The notes under the pieces were generated by a model. That model saw only the letters and a program-made list of their open reading frames with translations, was not told where the DNA came from and ran no database searches. This document shows, in pieces, positions 10,069-18,046 of a stretch of DNA of 64,000 bases. Where the stretch lies: assembly GCF_000186465.1 (NCBI RefSeq), contig NZ_GL636091.1, forward strand, positions 175,531 to 239,530, given 5' to 3'. This stretch comes from Streptococcus australis ATCC 700641. Its GTDB lineage: Bacteria; Bacillota; Bacilli; Lactobacillales; Streptococcaceae. The position numbers and the translations under genes are program-made. Every line of letters starts with the position of its first letter. The first letter of the stretch is position 1.

Positions 10069-10077
10069 ATTATAGCA
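10069..10077 (-). promoter_or_regulatory. ackA extended -10
   Basis: TGC-TATAAT on the minus strand (-10 at 10069-10074). No consensus -35 is visible 17 nt upstream, as is usual for extended -10 promoters. Confidence 0.65.
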
Positions 10078-10086
10078 AAATTTTGT

Positions 10087-11040
10087 TTAAATTTCACTTT
10101 CTTTATTCCAGTTTTGAAAACTTTCACGGAATTTCATGACGTCTTCCTGATCTTGCAAATCGGTTAAGGGATAGACAAATGGTTGGACCTCCGCTTCTTC
10201 TTGCTTGCGCAAAACAAAGATGGTTTTTGCTAGATTGGCTGATCGAAAGAGGTTCTCTGGCAAGGTAACCATGGCCAAGACCTGAGCATGATCCTGCATC
10301 CATTTTTTCAGGAGAGGGCTCTGCTCGCTCGTCAAAAGATCATTCGGAGCTAGAAAAATAGCGATACCACCCGGCTTTAAGTATTTTAGCGATTGTTCAA
10401 TCAATAAATGATGGGCATAGGTGTGGCCCTGAGGGGAAGCGACCTGGTAACGACTCGCAATGGCATCATCTGGATAATAACCGACAGGTAAATCGCTGAT
10501 AATCACATCGCTCTCTTTCAAAACTTGTGGACGAATGGCATCACCTTGGGCAAAATTCACATCCGCCTTCATCACTTCTGCCATACTAGCCGCAAGGTCA
10601 ATCAAGAGATCATCAATTTCCAAGCCCAAATAATCTAAGGAACGCTGACAGTTGTTCATCAAGGTTTGGGCCAAGTTCCCTGTTCCACTCCCCATTTCTA
10701 GCACATCTACTTGATCGGAACTCGCCAACTGATCCACTAGGAAGACCAGAAGAAATCCAATCCCATCTGGCGTAAATTGGTGATTGGCCTGTAGGGGCTC
10801 TGTTTGGGCAGCCTTCATCAAAAGATACTGGAAGGAACGACGCCACTCTTCCTTGTTTAAGTTCAAGTCCTTCAGGCGCTGGTTGTTTTCCTTCACTAGA
10901 GTCAACTCTGTTTGCCCATCCAGATAGATGGCATTCTGCTCAACTAGAGCATCATAAAAGTTGGTCTGCAAATCATTTTGGATAGTTTGGGTATTCTCTA
11001 ATAGGTAGCCGTAGGCTTTCTCAATTTTTTCGAAATTCAT
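10087..11040 (-). CDS. Class I SAM-dependent methyltransferase, YtxK-like
   Basis: A 317-residue protein with the SAM-binding motif VLEMGSGTGNLAQTL near residue 110 and a catalytic-loop variant SDLPVGYYPDD near 174, in place of the NPPY/F of adenine-N6 methyltransferases. This pattern belongs to the YtxK/adenine-specific-like family that sits between comG and ackA in many streptococci and bacilli; its target is unknown. I start it at the ATG at 11040, which has GGAGG at good spacing. It follows comGG by 31 nt and may be transcribed with the competence operon. Confidence 0.85.
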   Translation of the reverse strand: MNFEKIEKAYGYLLENTQTIQNDLQTNFYDALVEQNAIYLDGQTELTLVKENNQRLKDLNLNKEEWRRSFQYLLMKAAQTEPLQANHQFTPDGIGFLLVFLVDQLASSDQVDVLEMGSGTGNLAQTLMNNCQRSLDYLGLEIDDLLIDLAASMAEVMKADVNFAQGDAIRPQVLKESDVIISDLPVGYYPDDAIASRYQVASPQGHTYAHHLLIEQSLKYLKPGGIAIFLAPNDLLTSEQSPLLKKWMQDHAQVLAMVTLPENLFRSANLAKTIFVLRKQEEAEVQPFVYPLTDLQDQEDVMKFRESFQNWNKESEI

Positions 11041-11071
11041 GCTTTCCTCCATCTCTTAATCATATCAAATT

Positions 11072-11518
11072 TTAAGAGTTTTCGCTATGCTTTTCGAAGG
11101 CCTGAGGCTTCTCTTCCTCAGTCGTGGTCGGGTGGTCTGTGGCCGAATCTGGAGCCTGCTTCTCCTTTTCCTTCTTGTCGGTTTTTTTCTTTTCACGAGG
11201 AGGTAGAGCAAAGGTGAAATGATAGCTTCCCCCATCTTGTAAGTGACTCGTTACGTTGGCAAAGCCCGATTTTTCTTCCAAATCGACTCGACCAGTTGAG
11301 AAGGTTATGGTTTTTTCTTCCCGATCCCAAGTATCAATCGCCAATTGAGCTTGCGCATAAGCCTGGATCCGGTGCTGACTAGCAAGGAGGATCCGTCTCT
11401 CTGCCACTTGTCTGTTCAGGTAAAACTGAAGCAAGAGACTAAAAACCGCCGACATAAAAAGGGCATAAAGAAGGATCCCGGCCTCAATCTGCTTCTTTTT
11501 TATCCTTTTCCACCACAC
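11072..11518 (-). CDS. comGG: Competence pilus protein ComGG
   Basis: A 148-residue last gene of the comG operon. It has a single N-terminal hydrophobic helix (residues about 12-32, EAGILLYALFMSAVFSLLL) preceded by the basic stretch KRIKKKQI, like a class III minor pseudopilin. The C-terminal 45 residues are lysine-, glutamate- and proline-rich low complexity. It overlaps comGF by 35 nt. ComGG is thought to sit in the pilus tip complex needed for DNA uptake. Confidence 0.8.
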   Translation of the reverse strand: MWWKRIKKKQIEAGILLYALFMSAVFSLLLQFYLNRQVAERRILLASQHRIQAYAQAQLAIDTWDREEKTITFSTGRVDLEEKSGFANVTSHLQDGGSYHFTFALPPREKKKTDKKEKEKQAPDSATDHPTTTEEEKPQAFEKHSENS

Positions 11519-11939
11519 GGTAGACCACCTCCCTTTCTAACCCTTCTTCAAAGCGCAGTTGAATAGACACCAGATCTCCTCTTTTTTCAATCCTGGCGGA
11601 TTCAACTCCATCTATCATCGGTTGATAGCCACGGCCAGTCGCATCTGTCTTTCGGATATCTCCCCCCTTAGCCAGTCCAATGGCTATGGGTTTTTGATCC
11701 TGAACAAGATAGAATTTGTTATCTCTGACCTCTTCAAATTGGCTACGAGACAATTCAATGTCCAGCTGGTCCTGAAAGAGCAACCATTCCTCTTGCTTGA
11801 TGTGACTTTGGTACTGGAGTTCTTGACGCAAAAGGCTTGTCAATCCTTGAAACACCAATAAACCACCGCTGATGACGAGCAGGGCAACCAAGGCCTCCAG
11901 TAAAGTAAAGGCTGGCAGTTTAGTTCTTTTCAACAGCAA
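11484..11939 (-). CDS. comGF: Competence minor pseudopilin ComGF
   Basis: A 151-residue protein with a prepilin-type N-terminus: KLPA|FTLLEALVALLVISG, where the A-F bond is the expected ComC/PilD cleavage site and Glu at +5 is present. The rest is the beta-rich pseudopilin body. A TTG at 11939 or a later in-frame codon is the probable start; it overlaps the end of comGE, which suggests translational coupling. Confidence 0.82.
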   Translation of the reverse strand: MLLKRTKLPAFTLLEALVALLVISGGLLVFQGLTSLLRQELQYQSHIKQEEWLLFQDQLDIELSRSQFEEVRDNKFYLVQDQKPIAIGLAKGGDIRKTDATGRGYQPMIDGVESARIEKRGDLVSIQLRFEEGLEREVVYRVVEKDKKEAD

Positions 11940-12213
11940 TCACAACCTTTCCTTCATGATAGACCTTTAAGGACTTGGCAGACCTCTCCACCTGGACACT
12001 GACCTGATTGATGCTCAATTGATCCTGCCTGGTCTGGATCGCCATTTTTGCGACTCGCAAGACTTCTCCTTGTCTCAACTCTTCTAAGCGCTGCTGTCGC
12101 GAGTCCCCTAGCTCTCCCAGCACAAGGGTCGTGAGGACACCAAACATCGCTAAGGCAATCAGTCCTTCTAACAAGAGACTAGCGGGGAGCCGTCGATTTT
12201 TTAATTTTTCCAT
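11920..12213 (-). CDS. comGE: Competence minor pseudopilin ComGE
   Basis: About 97 residues, starting MEKLKNRRLPASLLLEGLIA. The prepilin motif is the LPA|SLLLEGL type, with one hydrophobic helix and a short C-terminal domain. I prefer the ATG at 12213 over the TTG at 12219. It overlaps both neighbours, as is usual inside comG. Confidence 0.78.
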   Translation of the reverse strand: MEKLKNRRLPASLLLEGLIALAMFGVLTTLVLGELGDSRQQRLEELRQGEVLRVAKMAIQTRQDQLSINQVSVQVERSAKSLKVYHEGKVVIAVEKN

Positions 12214-12604
12214 TCCCAATTGCCAACTGATAAGTCACCACCTCTTTCTCTGTCTGAAATTGAATCTTGGTCAGGCTTGAATTGCCTCCTGCTGGATCAA
12301 AGGTCAGTTGCTTCTCTCTGACCACTTCCACCCCTTTTGGAAGCGGTAATTCTTGATAGGGACTATGAACCCCACCGTGGTCGATGGAAAGAAGAGCTCT
12401 CTCCTCTTTTGCAATACTCATCTTTTGTGTCTCCTGATAGACCCGTTCAAATTCCGAGAAAAACAATGTTTCTTCCACCTGCCCAAAGGCTTGATGGACT
12501 GACCCAGCTAGCAGCCAACATAGAAGACTGACGATACCTAGAGTTAGTAAGCTCTCTAGAAGGGTAAAAGCCTTAATCTCCAACCGCACGGTGATCACCT
12601 GCAT
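12179..12604 (-). CDS. comGD: Competence minor pseudopilin ComGD
   Basis: A 141-residue pseudopilin with the processing motif IKA|FTLLESLLTLGIVSL near residues 10-25, followed by a globular domain. It overlaps comGC by 32 nt and comGE by 35 nt. In the transformation pilus, ComGD-GG form the minor pilin set that primes ComGC assembly. Confidence 0.85.
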   Translation of the reverse strand: MQVITVRLEIKAFTLLESLLTLGIVSLLCWLLAGSVHQAFGQVEETLFFSEFERVYQETQKMSIAKEERALLSIDHGGVHSPYQELPLPKGVEVVREKQLTFDPAGGNSSLTKIQFQTEKEVVTYQLAIGNGKIKKSTAPR

Positions 12605-12890
12605 TCTTCACATAGTGAGCACGGTAGGCTTCTGCTTGTTTTTGAGTGATTTGTCCTTCTGCGACTAGCTTAGAAAGACTAGCTTTTTCATTCTGATGAT
12701 TGAGTTCATAGAGCTCAGCCTGGCTCTCCACGACTTTGACGACTGCTCGATTTCCTGTATCTGTTACCGAATCTTTCTGCTTGGTCAAGTTCGGAACAAA
12801 GAGCAAGAGAAGAACGCTGATAATGAGCAAAACAACTAACATTTCAATCAGTGTAAAAGCTTTTACTTTGAGTGTATGCAATGATTTCAT
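12573..12890 (-). CDS. comGC: Major competence pilin ComGC
   Basis: A 105-residue major subunit of the transformation pilus. The type IV prepilin motif KVKA|FTLIEMLVVLLIISV is clear, with Phe at +1 and Glu at +5, and the mature part is a short alpha-helical domain as in pneumococcal ComGC. GGAGGTTCCTTT precedes the ATG, and ATGA overlaps the comGB stop. Confidence 0.92.
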   Translation of the reverse strand: MKSLHTLKVKAFTLIEMLVVLLIISVLLLLFVPNLTKQKDSVTDTGNRAVVKVVESQAELYELNHQNEKASLSKLVAEGQITQKQAEAYRAHYVKNAGDHRAVGD

Positions 12891-13909
12891 AAAGGAACCT
12901 CCAAATTTTCATAAATCGGCAGCAACATGGCTGCATAGAGTAAAACAATCATGAGAGCGACAAAGATAAAGACCAGCGGTTGGACGACATTCATGGCCTT
13001 GTTCAAACGATGGAAAAAGCCTGCCCAAGTCTTGTCTGCATAGATCTCCAACTCACTACCGAGTTTGGATTTGGCTTCCCCATATTCAATCATGAGGGCC
13101 AGCTCTCGTTTAAAGAAAGGATAAGTCTGAATATGGTCAGAAAAAGAAATCCCCCTAGCCAAGGCTACTTCTAAATCCTGTCCAATCTCTCGAAAGAGAC
13201 GGGAACGTTGCCCCTGCATCACAGGAAAAATTTGATTCAGCTCCAACCCTTGGGCAATCATACTTCCCCATTCTCGAGCATAAAAAGCGGTCAGATAATC
13301 CTGTAAGAAGGGGCGAAGAAAAGGAAATCTAGCCAAACATGAAACCAGGGCCAGCCGTTTGGCACGACGGCCTAGGAAAAGGAGCATCAAAACTCCAATC
13401 GTCAGCAACACACTCCCTAACAAAACATACTGGGGAAAGATACTAATCAGTCGTGTCGCCCCATTTTGATTCTCCAACTGGGGCAAGAGATAATTTTTCA
13501 GCCCCAGCATAATCAAGATCAAAAATCCCAACAAGAGCACGGGATAGGTCGCCACCTCAACTAGTTTCTTTCGAACCTGGGTCAGATTTTCCAAGTAGCT
13601 ACGGATCTTTTCTAAACTTAAGGTAACATTTCCATGCTGCTCCGCCAGTGCCAATTGAGTCGTTACCTGATCGGAGAAACCTAGATCAGAGAGAATGGCT
13701 GACAGGGGCTTCCCGTTGGCAAGTCCGACCTGCATCCTCTCGACAAAATCTGCCTCTACCAATTGACTGCGCCGAAGAAAGTCGATGACCTCTGATAGAT
13801 GAAAGCCACTGCTGTAGAGATTGTGAAAGAGTTCAATGACATGTTCTTGCTTAGCAATCGATAATTTTTTCGGCTTGCGCCTGATCCAGCTCAATATGTC
13901 CCGCTTCAT
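12887..13909 (-). CDS. comGB: Competence pilus platform protein ComGB
   Basis: A PilC/GspF-type inner membrane platform protein with two cytoplasmic helical repeats and three hydrophobic segments (around YPVLLLGFLILIMLGL, VLLTIGVLMLLFLG and the C-terminal VFIFVALMIVLLYA). It recruits the ComGA ATPase for pilus assembly. The start is uncertain: I use the ATG at 13909 (MKRDILSWIRRKPKKL), which matches the usual family length but has no strong Shine-Dalgarno and lies inside the end of comGA, so translation is probably coupled. Confidence 0.88.
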   Translation of the reverse strand: MKRDILSWIRRKPKKLSIAKQEHVIELFHNLYSSGFHLSEVIDFLRRSQLVEADFVERMQVGLANGKPLSAILSDLGFSDQVTTQLALAEQHGNVTLSLEKIRSYLENLTQVRKKLVEVATYPVLLLGFLILIMLGLKNYLLPQLENQNGATRLISIFPQYVLLGSVLLTIGVLMLLFLGRRAKRLALVSCLARFPFLRPFLQDYLTAFYAREWGSMIAQGLELNQIFPVMQGQRSRLFREIGQDLEVALARGISFSDHIQTYPFFKRELALMIEYGEAKSKLGSELEIYADKTWAGFFHRLNKAMNVVQPLVFIFVALMIVLLYAAMLLPIYENLEVPL

Positions 13910-14792
13910 AAAGCGCATCCATTTGCTGGTTCCACTGTTGACTGGAGTGGTTTTGGTAATCTTGGATGGCAAAGTCAGTGACACCTCCTCCCTTTATCAA
14001 ACGCTGGTAACAGATCCCTTGAAGGACAATCCGTAACTCCTCCTCACTCACCCCCAACTCCAGTAGGCGTTCATAAACCCCAGGAATGCTCTTGGCATGG
14101 ATGGTAGAAAAGACCGTCACACCTGTCAGACTAGCCCGAATAACTGCACGAGCTGTCTCCGTGTCACGAATTTCTCCGATGAGGAGGAGATCCGGGCGAT
14201 GACGCAGAGACAGTTTAATCAAGCTATCATAAGTCATGCCAATCGCTTCATTGAGCTGCAGTTGCAGCATCTCTTCTTGCTTAATTTCTACGGGATCTTC
14301 AATCGACATGACTTGTTGCCCCGAAAATTTTTTCTTGGCCAGGGCATGCATCAGTGTTGTCTTCCCCGATCCGACTGGACCCGCAAATAAGTAGAGCCCC
14401 CGCTTACTCACCTTCTCTTCTAGCTCTTGAAGTTGGTCGAACCAGAAACGGAGCTCCCGGTCCTCATTGTGGAGCAGGCGAATAACTAAACTCTCGTATC
14501 CCCTATAGTCTCCCACAGTAGACAAGCGTAAGGACAAGACCTTATCCCCTAGAGAATAGTCACAGGAGCCCAATTGACTCCGGCGCCTTTCCCCCACATT
14601 CATCCCTGCCATAAACTTAAAATGACTGATGACCGCTACCATTTGTTCTTGCGAATAGGTCTCGACAAAGCGTCGCTCATCCCCAACCCTTAGAAAGAGC
14701 TGATAGTCTGATGCTCGAGGAACAAAATAAATATCCTGAGCTTCGGCATTCGATGCCATTCGAATTATGGATTGTGCAATTTCTTGAACCAT
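13851..14792 (-). CDS. comGA: Competence pilus assembly ATPase ComGA
   Basis: A 313-residue PulE/VirB11-type hexameric ATPase that powers transformation pilus extension. It has Walker A GPVGSGKTTL, the Asp-box region SIEDPVEIKQ, Walker B LLLIGEIRD and the His-box region TVFSTIHAKS. The ATG at 14792 follows a perfect AAAGGAGG, and the resulting length equals the 313 residues I recall for pneumococcal ComGA; the longer upstream ORF has no ribosome site. First gene of comGA-GB-GC-GD-GE-GF-GG. A ComX-type box lies 20 nt upstream. Confidence 0.94.
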   Translation of the reverse strand: MVQEIAQSIIRMASNAEAQDIYFVPRASDYQLFLRVGDERRFVETYSQEQMVAVISHFKFMAGMNVGERRRSQLGSCDYSLGDKVLSLRLSTVGDYRGYESLVIRLLHNEDRELRFWFDQLQELEEKVSKRGLYLFAGPVGSGKTTLMHALAKKKFSGQQVMSIEDPVEIKQEEMLQLQLNEAIGMTYDSLIKLSLRHRPDLLLIGEIRDTETARAVIRASLTGVTVFSTIHAKSIPGVYERLLELGVSEEELRIVLQGICYQRLIKGGGVTDFAIQDYQNHSSQQWNQQMDALYEAGHIELDQAQAEKIIDC

Positions 14793-14812
14793 ATTTCCTC
14801 CTTTCACTATAT

Positions 14813-14820
14813 AATTCGCA
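14813..14820 (-). promoter_or_regulatory. Competence (ComX/SigX) box of the comG operon
   Basis: TGCGAATT on the minus strand matches 6 of 8 bases of the streptococcal com-box TACGAATA. A T-rich tract (eight T near 14857-14864) lies upstream, and the comGA ribosome site begins about 13 nt downstream, the layout expected of a late-competence promoter. Confidence 0.65.
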
Positions 14821-14897
14821 ATTAATTGGCCAACTAGCGCTGGATTTAGAAAAAAGAGCAAAAAAAAGAAACTCAACTGCATATTGAATTTCTCTTC

Positions 14898-15275
14898 CTA
14901 TAGATTATTGCTCTCGTAGTCTAGCTTACAAGAGCGATGAGCCGTGTGGGCATTCTCTTTTTCGTAGCCTGGACGGCGCTTGCTTCTCGGTATCTTCTGA
15001 TCGTTTTCTAACAAGGCGACTGAATGATATTGTTGCACGTATTCCGCACACTCTTCACACCAGCGCTGATCCTCAGGATCCCAAAAAATCGTCATTAAAT
15101 CACTTCTACTTTTAAATAATGGAGATTGCTCTCTTAAAAGTAACCATTGGCGTTTGTAGTATTTGAGGGCTTCATAATAGTCATCAAAACTCTGACTAGT
15201 GACAATGTCCTTCTCCCAATCTTCTAAAAACCACCAGGGTTCATAATCCCCATACATTTCAATTACTTGATACAT
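14898..15275 (-). CDS. DUF1033 family protein
   Basis: A 125-residue soluble protein starting MYQVIEMYGDYEPWWFLEDW, rich in Trp and Tyr in its first half, with a conserved acidic-aromatic centre (FWDPEDQRWCEECAEYVQQY). It belongs to DUF1033, which in streptococci lies next to comG; its function is unknown. It has its own -10 (TATAAT, 15302-15307) and GGAGAG ribosome site, so it is transcribed independently of ComX although it may read through into comG. Confidence 0.85.
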   Translation of the reverse strand: MYQVIEMYGDYEPWWFLEDWEKDIVTSQSFDDYYEALKYYKRQWLLLREQSPLFKSRSDLMTIFWDPEDQRWCEECAEYVQQYHSVALLENDQKIPRSKRRPGYEKENAHTAHRSCKLDYESNNL

Positions 15276-15301
15276 ATTTCTCTCCGTCCTTTGTATCCAA
15301 T

Positions 15302-15307
15302 ATTATA
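15302..15307 (-). promoter_or_regulatory. -10 element of the DUF1033 gene
   Basis: TATAAT on the minus strand, 26 nt before the start codon. The -35 region 17 nt upstream (TTTTGT) is weak. Confidence 0.5.
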
Positions 15308-15436
15308 TATAAAATCCTTTGATAACAAAAGAATTCTGCTTATGAAAGAAAGATAAAGTAAATTTTCCGAACATTTTCATGCTTTTCTTTCAAAATCTCC
15401 CCTTATGGAGGAGAGAAAGGCTATTTTTTGACAAGA

Positions 15437-15467
15437 AAAAACTGAGAACCTAAAGTTCTCAGTTTTT
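15437..15467 (-). terminator. Terminator of the exopolysaccharide operon
   Basis: A 13-bp perfect stem (AAAAACTGAGAAC / GTTCTCAGTTTTT), followed by a T run on the minus strand 15 nt after the GH8 stop. Confidence 0.88.
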
Positions 15468-15481
15468 CAAATGATGATCCA

Positions 15482-16585
15482 TTAGAACAATTGAAGGGCA
15501 ATCATGGTTGTCATGGTTGCATCGTAATAATTTTCTGTTGATAGATCTTGCATAAAGATAAACTTGTTCTGCTGCACCAATTTGAGATAGCCATCTCCAT
15601 TTTCAGCCGCATAAGATACCGGAGCAATGAAGCTAGCTGCTTGGTACTGATGAAGGGCATTGCCTTTCAGATCATAGCCTGCATAGATATTCCGTTGCTT
15701 CATGAAGAAATCCAGCATCTTCTTGCCCAATTTTTGACTGGTCTTGTCCTGGCTTTGAGCCAAGTTGTATGGCAGACGACAAGCATTGTAAGAATAAGCA
15801 CCATCGTACTTGGATTCGATGGTATCTGGATCCGCTACACGCGCTCCTTGTTCATCTACCCACATAAAGTCTGGCAGAAGGCCTGTTTTAGTTTGTGAAC
15901 TGATAGCGTCAAGCTGGGCCAACATCTTCTCTTTAATACTTAACCATTGTTCATTTCCAGTCAACTCATAGAAGGATTGGAAAAAGGATGGAAGGGTATC
16001 AGAGGTTCTCATCAAGTGATAGAATTCGGAATCTTGATTGGCCCAATTCCCAACGGTCAAGACACCCGTTGTCTCATTGTAGTTGTACTTGAGAATATCG
16101 TCCAAGATAGCCTTGGCTTGCTGTTGATAGCCTTTACCTTTTTCAGGCCACTGTTTTGCTGCCTCCATCAAGGCATAGGCTATATATAGATCACCATCCG
16201 TCGCATTTTGATGCTCAGATGAAAGCTCCCCTTTTTTGATGATTTGTTTCCAAGCCATTAATTGGGTATCGTCTAAGCGATTGTTTTGATAATACCGATA
16301 CAGACGGTCAAAATCCTCTTGATTGGCTAGGTCTTTCTTGGCAGCCTCTACTGTGATTAGCATGCCATAACCTTGCGCTTCTGATAAGACAACCGTTTCT
16401 TGGTCACTGTTAGTCGTACGAACATAGGACTGTTTTCCATCCGTCACGAGGTAGTGTTCCGTCCATTGACGATAGAGGCGGTTCCGCATCTCCACCTTGC
16501 TTCTTGTCCGAGCCAAGAAGAGAGTCAAACAAAAGACTGCCAGGATGACCACAAACCATAAATATTTCATTTTTTTTGTTCTCAT
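15482..16585 (-). CDS. Glycoside hydrolase family 8, membrane-anchored (BcsZ/PssZ-like)
   Basis: A 367-residue GH8-type hydrolase starting MRTKKMKYLWFVVILAVFCL, a signal anchor that should place it outside the membrane. The likely catalytic glutamate lies in SEAQGYGM near residue 69 and the conserved acid in TDGDLYIAYAL near 130; the alpha/alpha toroid repeats follow. GH8 enzymes cut beta-1,4-linked polymers (cellulose, chitosan, lichenan), and one accompanies many synthase-dependent exopolysaccharide loci. The start at 16585 follows AGGAGG. Last gene of the operon, 8 nt after the GT2 synthase; it probably trims or releases that polymer. Confidence 0.85.
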   Translation of the reverse strand: MRTKKMKYLWFVVILAVFCLTLFLARTRSKVEMRNRLYRQWTEHYLVTDGKQSYVRTTNSDQETVVLSEAQGYGMLITVEAAKKDLANQEDFDRLYRYYQNNRLDDTQLMAWKQIIKKGELSSEHQNATDGDLYIAYALMEAAKQWPEKGKGYQQQAKAILDDILKYNYNETTGVLTVGNWANQDSEFYHLMRTSDTLPSFFQSFYELTGNEQWLSIKEKMLAQLDAISSQTKTGLLPDFMWVDEQGARVADPDTIESKYDGAYSYNACRLPYNLAQSQDKTSQKLGKKMLDFFMKQRNIYAGYDLKGNALHQYQAASFIAPVSYAAENGDGYLKLVQQNKFIFMQDLSTENYYDATMTTMIALQLF

Positions 16586-16593
16586 AAGTCCTC

Positions 16594-17904
16594 CTAACCA
16601 GCAAACCGTTTCGTTTTCACCCACTTGGTTCCTTCACGGTGAAGCAATTTATCCATGATGATGGATGAAATCGAATCAATCGAAACAATGATAAAGAGTT
16701 GGGAATAGCTAAAGTAGGCTGCTAGGGCCAACCAAATCTGTTTCACCGTCGCCTGACCAAACTGAGAAGCCATGGCAATGTTGATTTGCAACAAATACAA
16801 ACCAATCATTAGCACCCAGTTAAAGAGCATCAATTGGGCAATGTAGATATTTTCGGAGTCAAAAGCAAAAGGAATCTGTACACCCGGAGCAAAGAGATGG
16901 ATAAACATGGCAAGGACATTGGCAAAGAAAATCAAGTCTGACAAGACAATCGCTGCATTAAACCAGAAGAAAATACATGAATAGTTGAAGACCTCTAGTT
17001 TTACCCGCCAGTTCCCTTTTCCGAATAAGTGTTTAAAGTTGGAAAGTACAACCTCGTAGTTCCCTTTTGCCCAACGTTTCCGTTGCATGTAGTAGGTTTT
17101 TAGGGTCTCTGGCTCTTGTTGGAAGGCTTCCGAGTTGTAAGCCAAGGCGATCAGTTTTCCGCTTTGCATAATCTTGAAGGAAATATCCGTATCTTCCGTC
17201 AAGGCACCATTCTTCCAACCACCGATACTTTTGACAAATTCTGTTTGGATAATAAAGTTGGTCCCTGGAATCCGTCCGATTTTGAAGAGATTCCACATCC
17301 CGACGTGGTGAACCCGTTGGGTCACGACGATTTCTTGGTTGATACAACGCGTCAAGAAATTCTGGTTGGCATTTCTTGTCTTGTTGCGTCCAAATGAAGC
17401 CACATGGCGTTCTGGATCTTTAAGAACTTCCTTGACCAAGAAATAAAGAGCATTTTTCTCAGGCATTGCATCCGCATCATAGACACAGATATAATCTCCT
17501 GTCGCCATCTTCAAGGCATCATTCAAGACCCCAGCTTTCCCACCTGTACCAGTACGGTCAATAATGGTCACATCCCGTCCAGCGTATTCAGGAAGGGCTT
17601 TGACAGCCAGACACTCCTCATAGGTACGATCTGAGCAGTTATCAGCAAAGAGAAGTAATTCCACACGATCATGAGGGTAATTCATATCCAAAATGGCCTT
17701 AGCAGTTTGTGCAATCACAACATCTTCGTTATGAGCAGGTACCACGATGGTTACTTTCGGATAATAGAGAAGCGGGCTCGTATCCACACGGAAATCACTG
17801 TGTTTCAACCAGAATTGAACCGCTGAAATCAGGATCACCAAGCCCTAGGCTAGAGATAACCAGATAGAAATCAAGGTGAAAATCATTAAAATTTGACTAA
17901 TCAT
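16594..17904 (-). CDS. Processive GT2 polysaccharide synthase, interrupted by an in-frame TAG near the start
   Basis: A membrane glycosyltransferase of the BcsA/IcaA type: substrate loop PKVTIVVPAHNED, DNCSD, the DAD metal motif in VYDADAMPE, GALTEDTD with the catalytic Asp, and the processive signature QRKRW, then about four C-terminal membrane helices. It should polymerise UDP-sugars and export the chain. The natural start appears to be the ATG at 17904 (MISQILMIFTLISIWLSLA), but codon 20 is TAG (17845-17847). The remaining 415 codons are intact from a TTG at 17841, whose upstream region has no good ribosome site. So this is either a recent nonsense mutation, a sequencing error, or a gene using an internal start. 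Confidence 0.8.
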
Positions 17905-18037
17905 GGTCCACCGCCTTAAAGTTTTTGTTTACCCGATGGTAGATGACCAAATAGGCAATAAATAATGCACAAAAGCATACAGCAAAGAATAGACTAATCC
18001 CTAGGGCCAGCCCAAAAAATAGATTTGTAAGAGTCAT
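17897..18037 (-). CDS. Small membrane protein, 46 residues, in the exopolysaccharide operon
   Basis: An ORF reading MTLTNLFFGLALGISLFFAV, with one long hydrophobic helix (residues about 5-33) and a polar tail ending NFKAVDHD. GGAGGGACCG precedes the ATG, and its last 8 nt (ATGATTAG) overlap the proposed start of the GT2 synthase, so the two are translationally coupled. It is likely a small accessory subunit of the synthase complex; I know no named family. The overlap supports the ATG at 17904 as the real synthase start. Confidence 0.7.
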   Translation of the reverse strand: MTLTNLFFGLALGISLFFAVCFCALFIAYLVIYHRVNKNFKAVDHD

Positions 18038-18046
18038 CGGTCCCTC

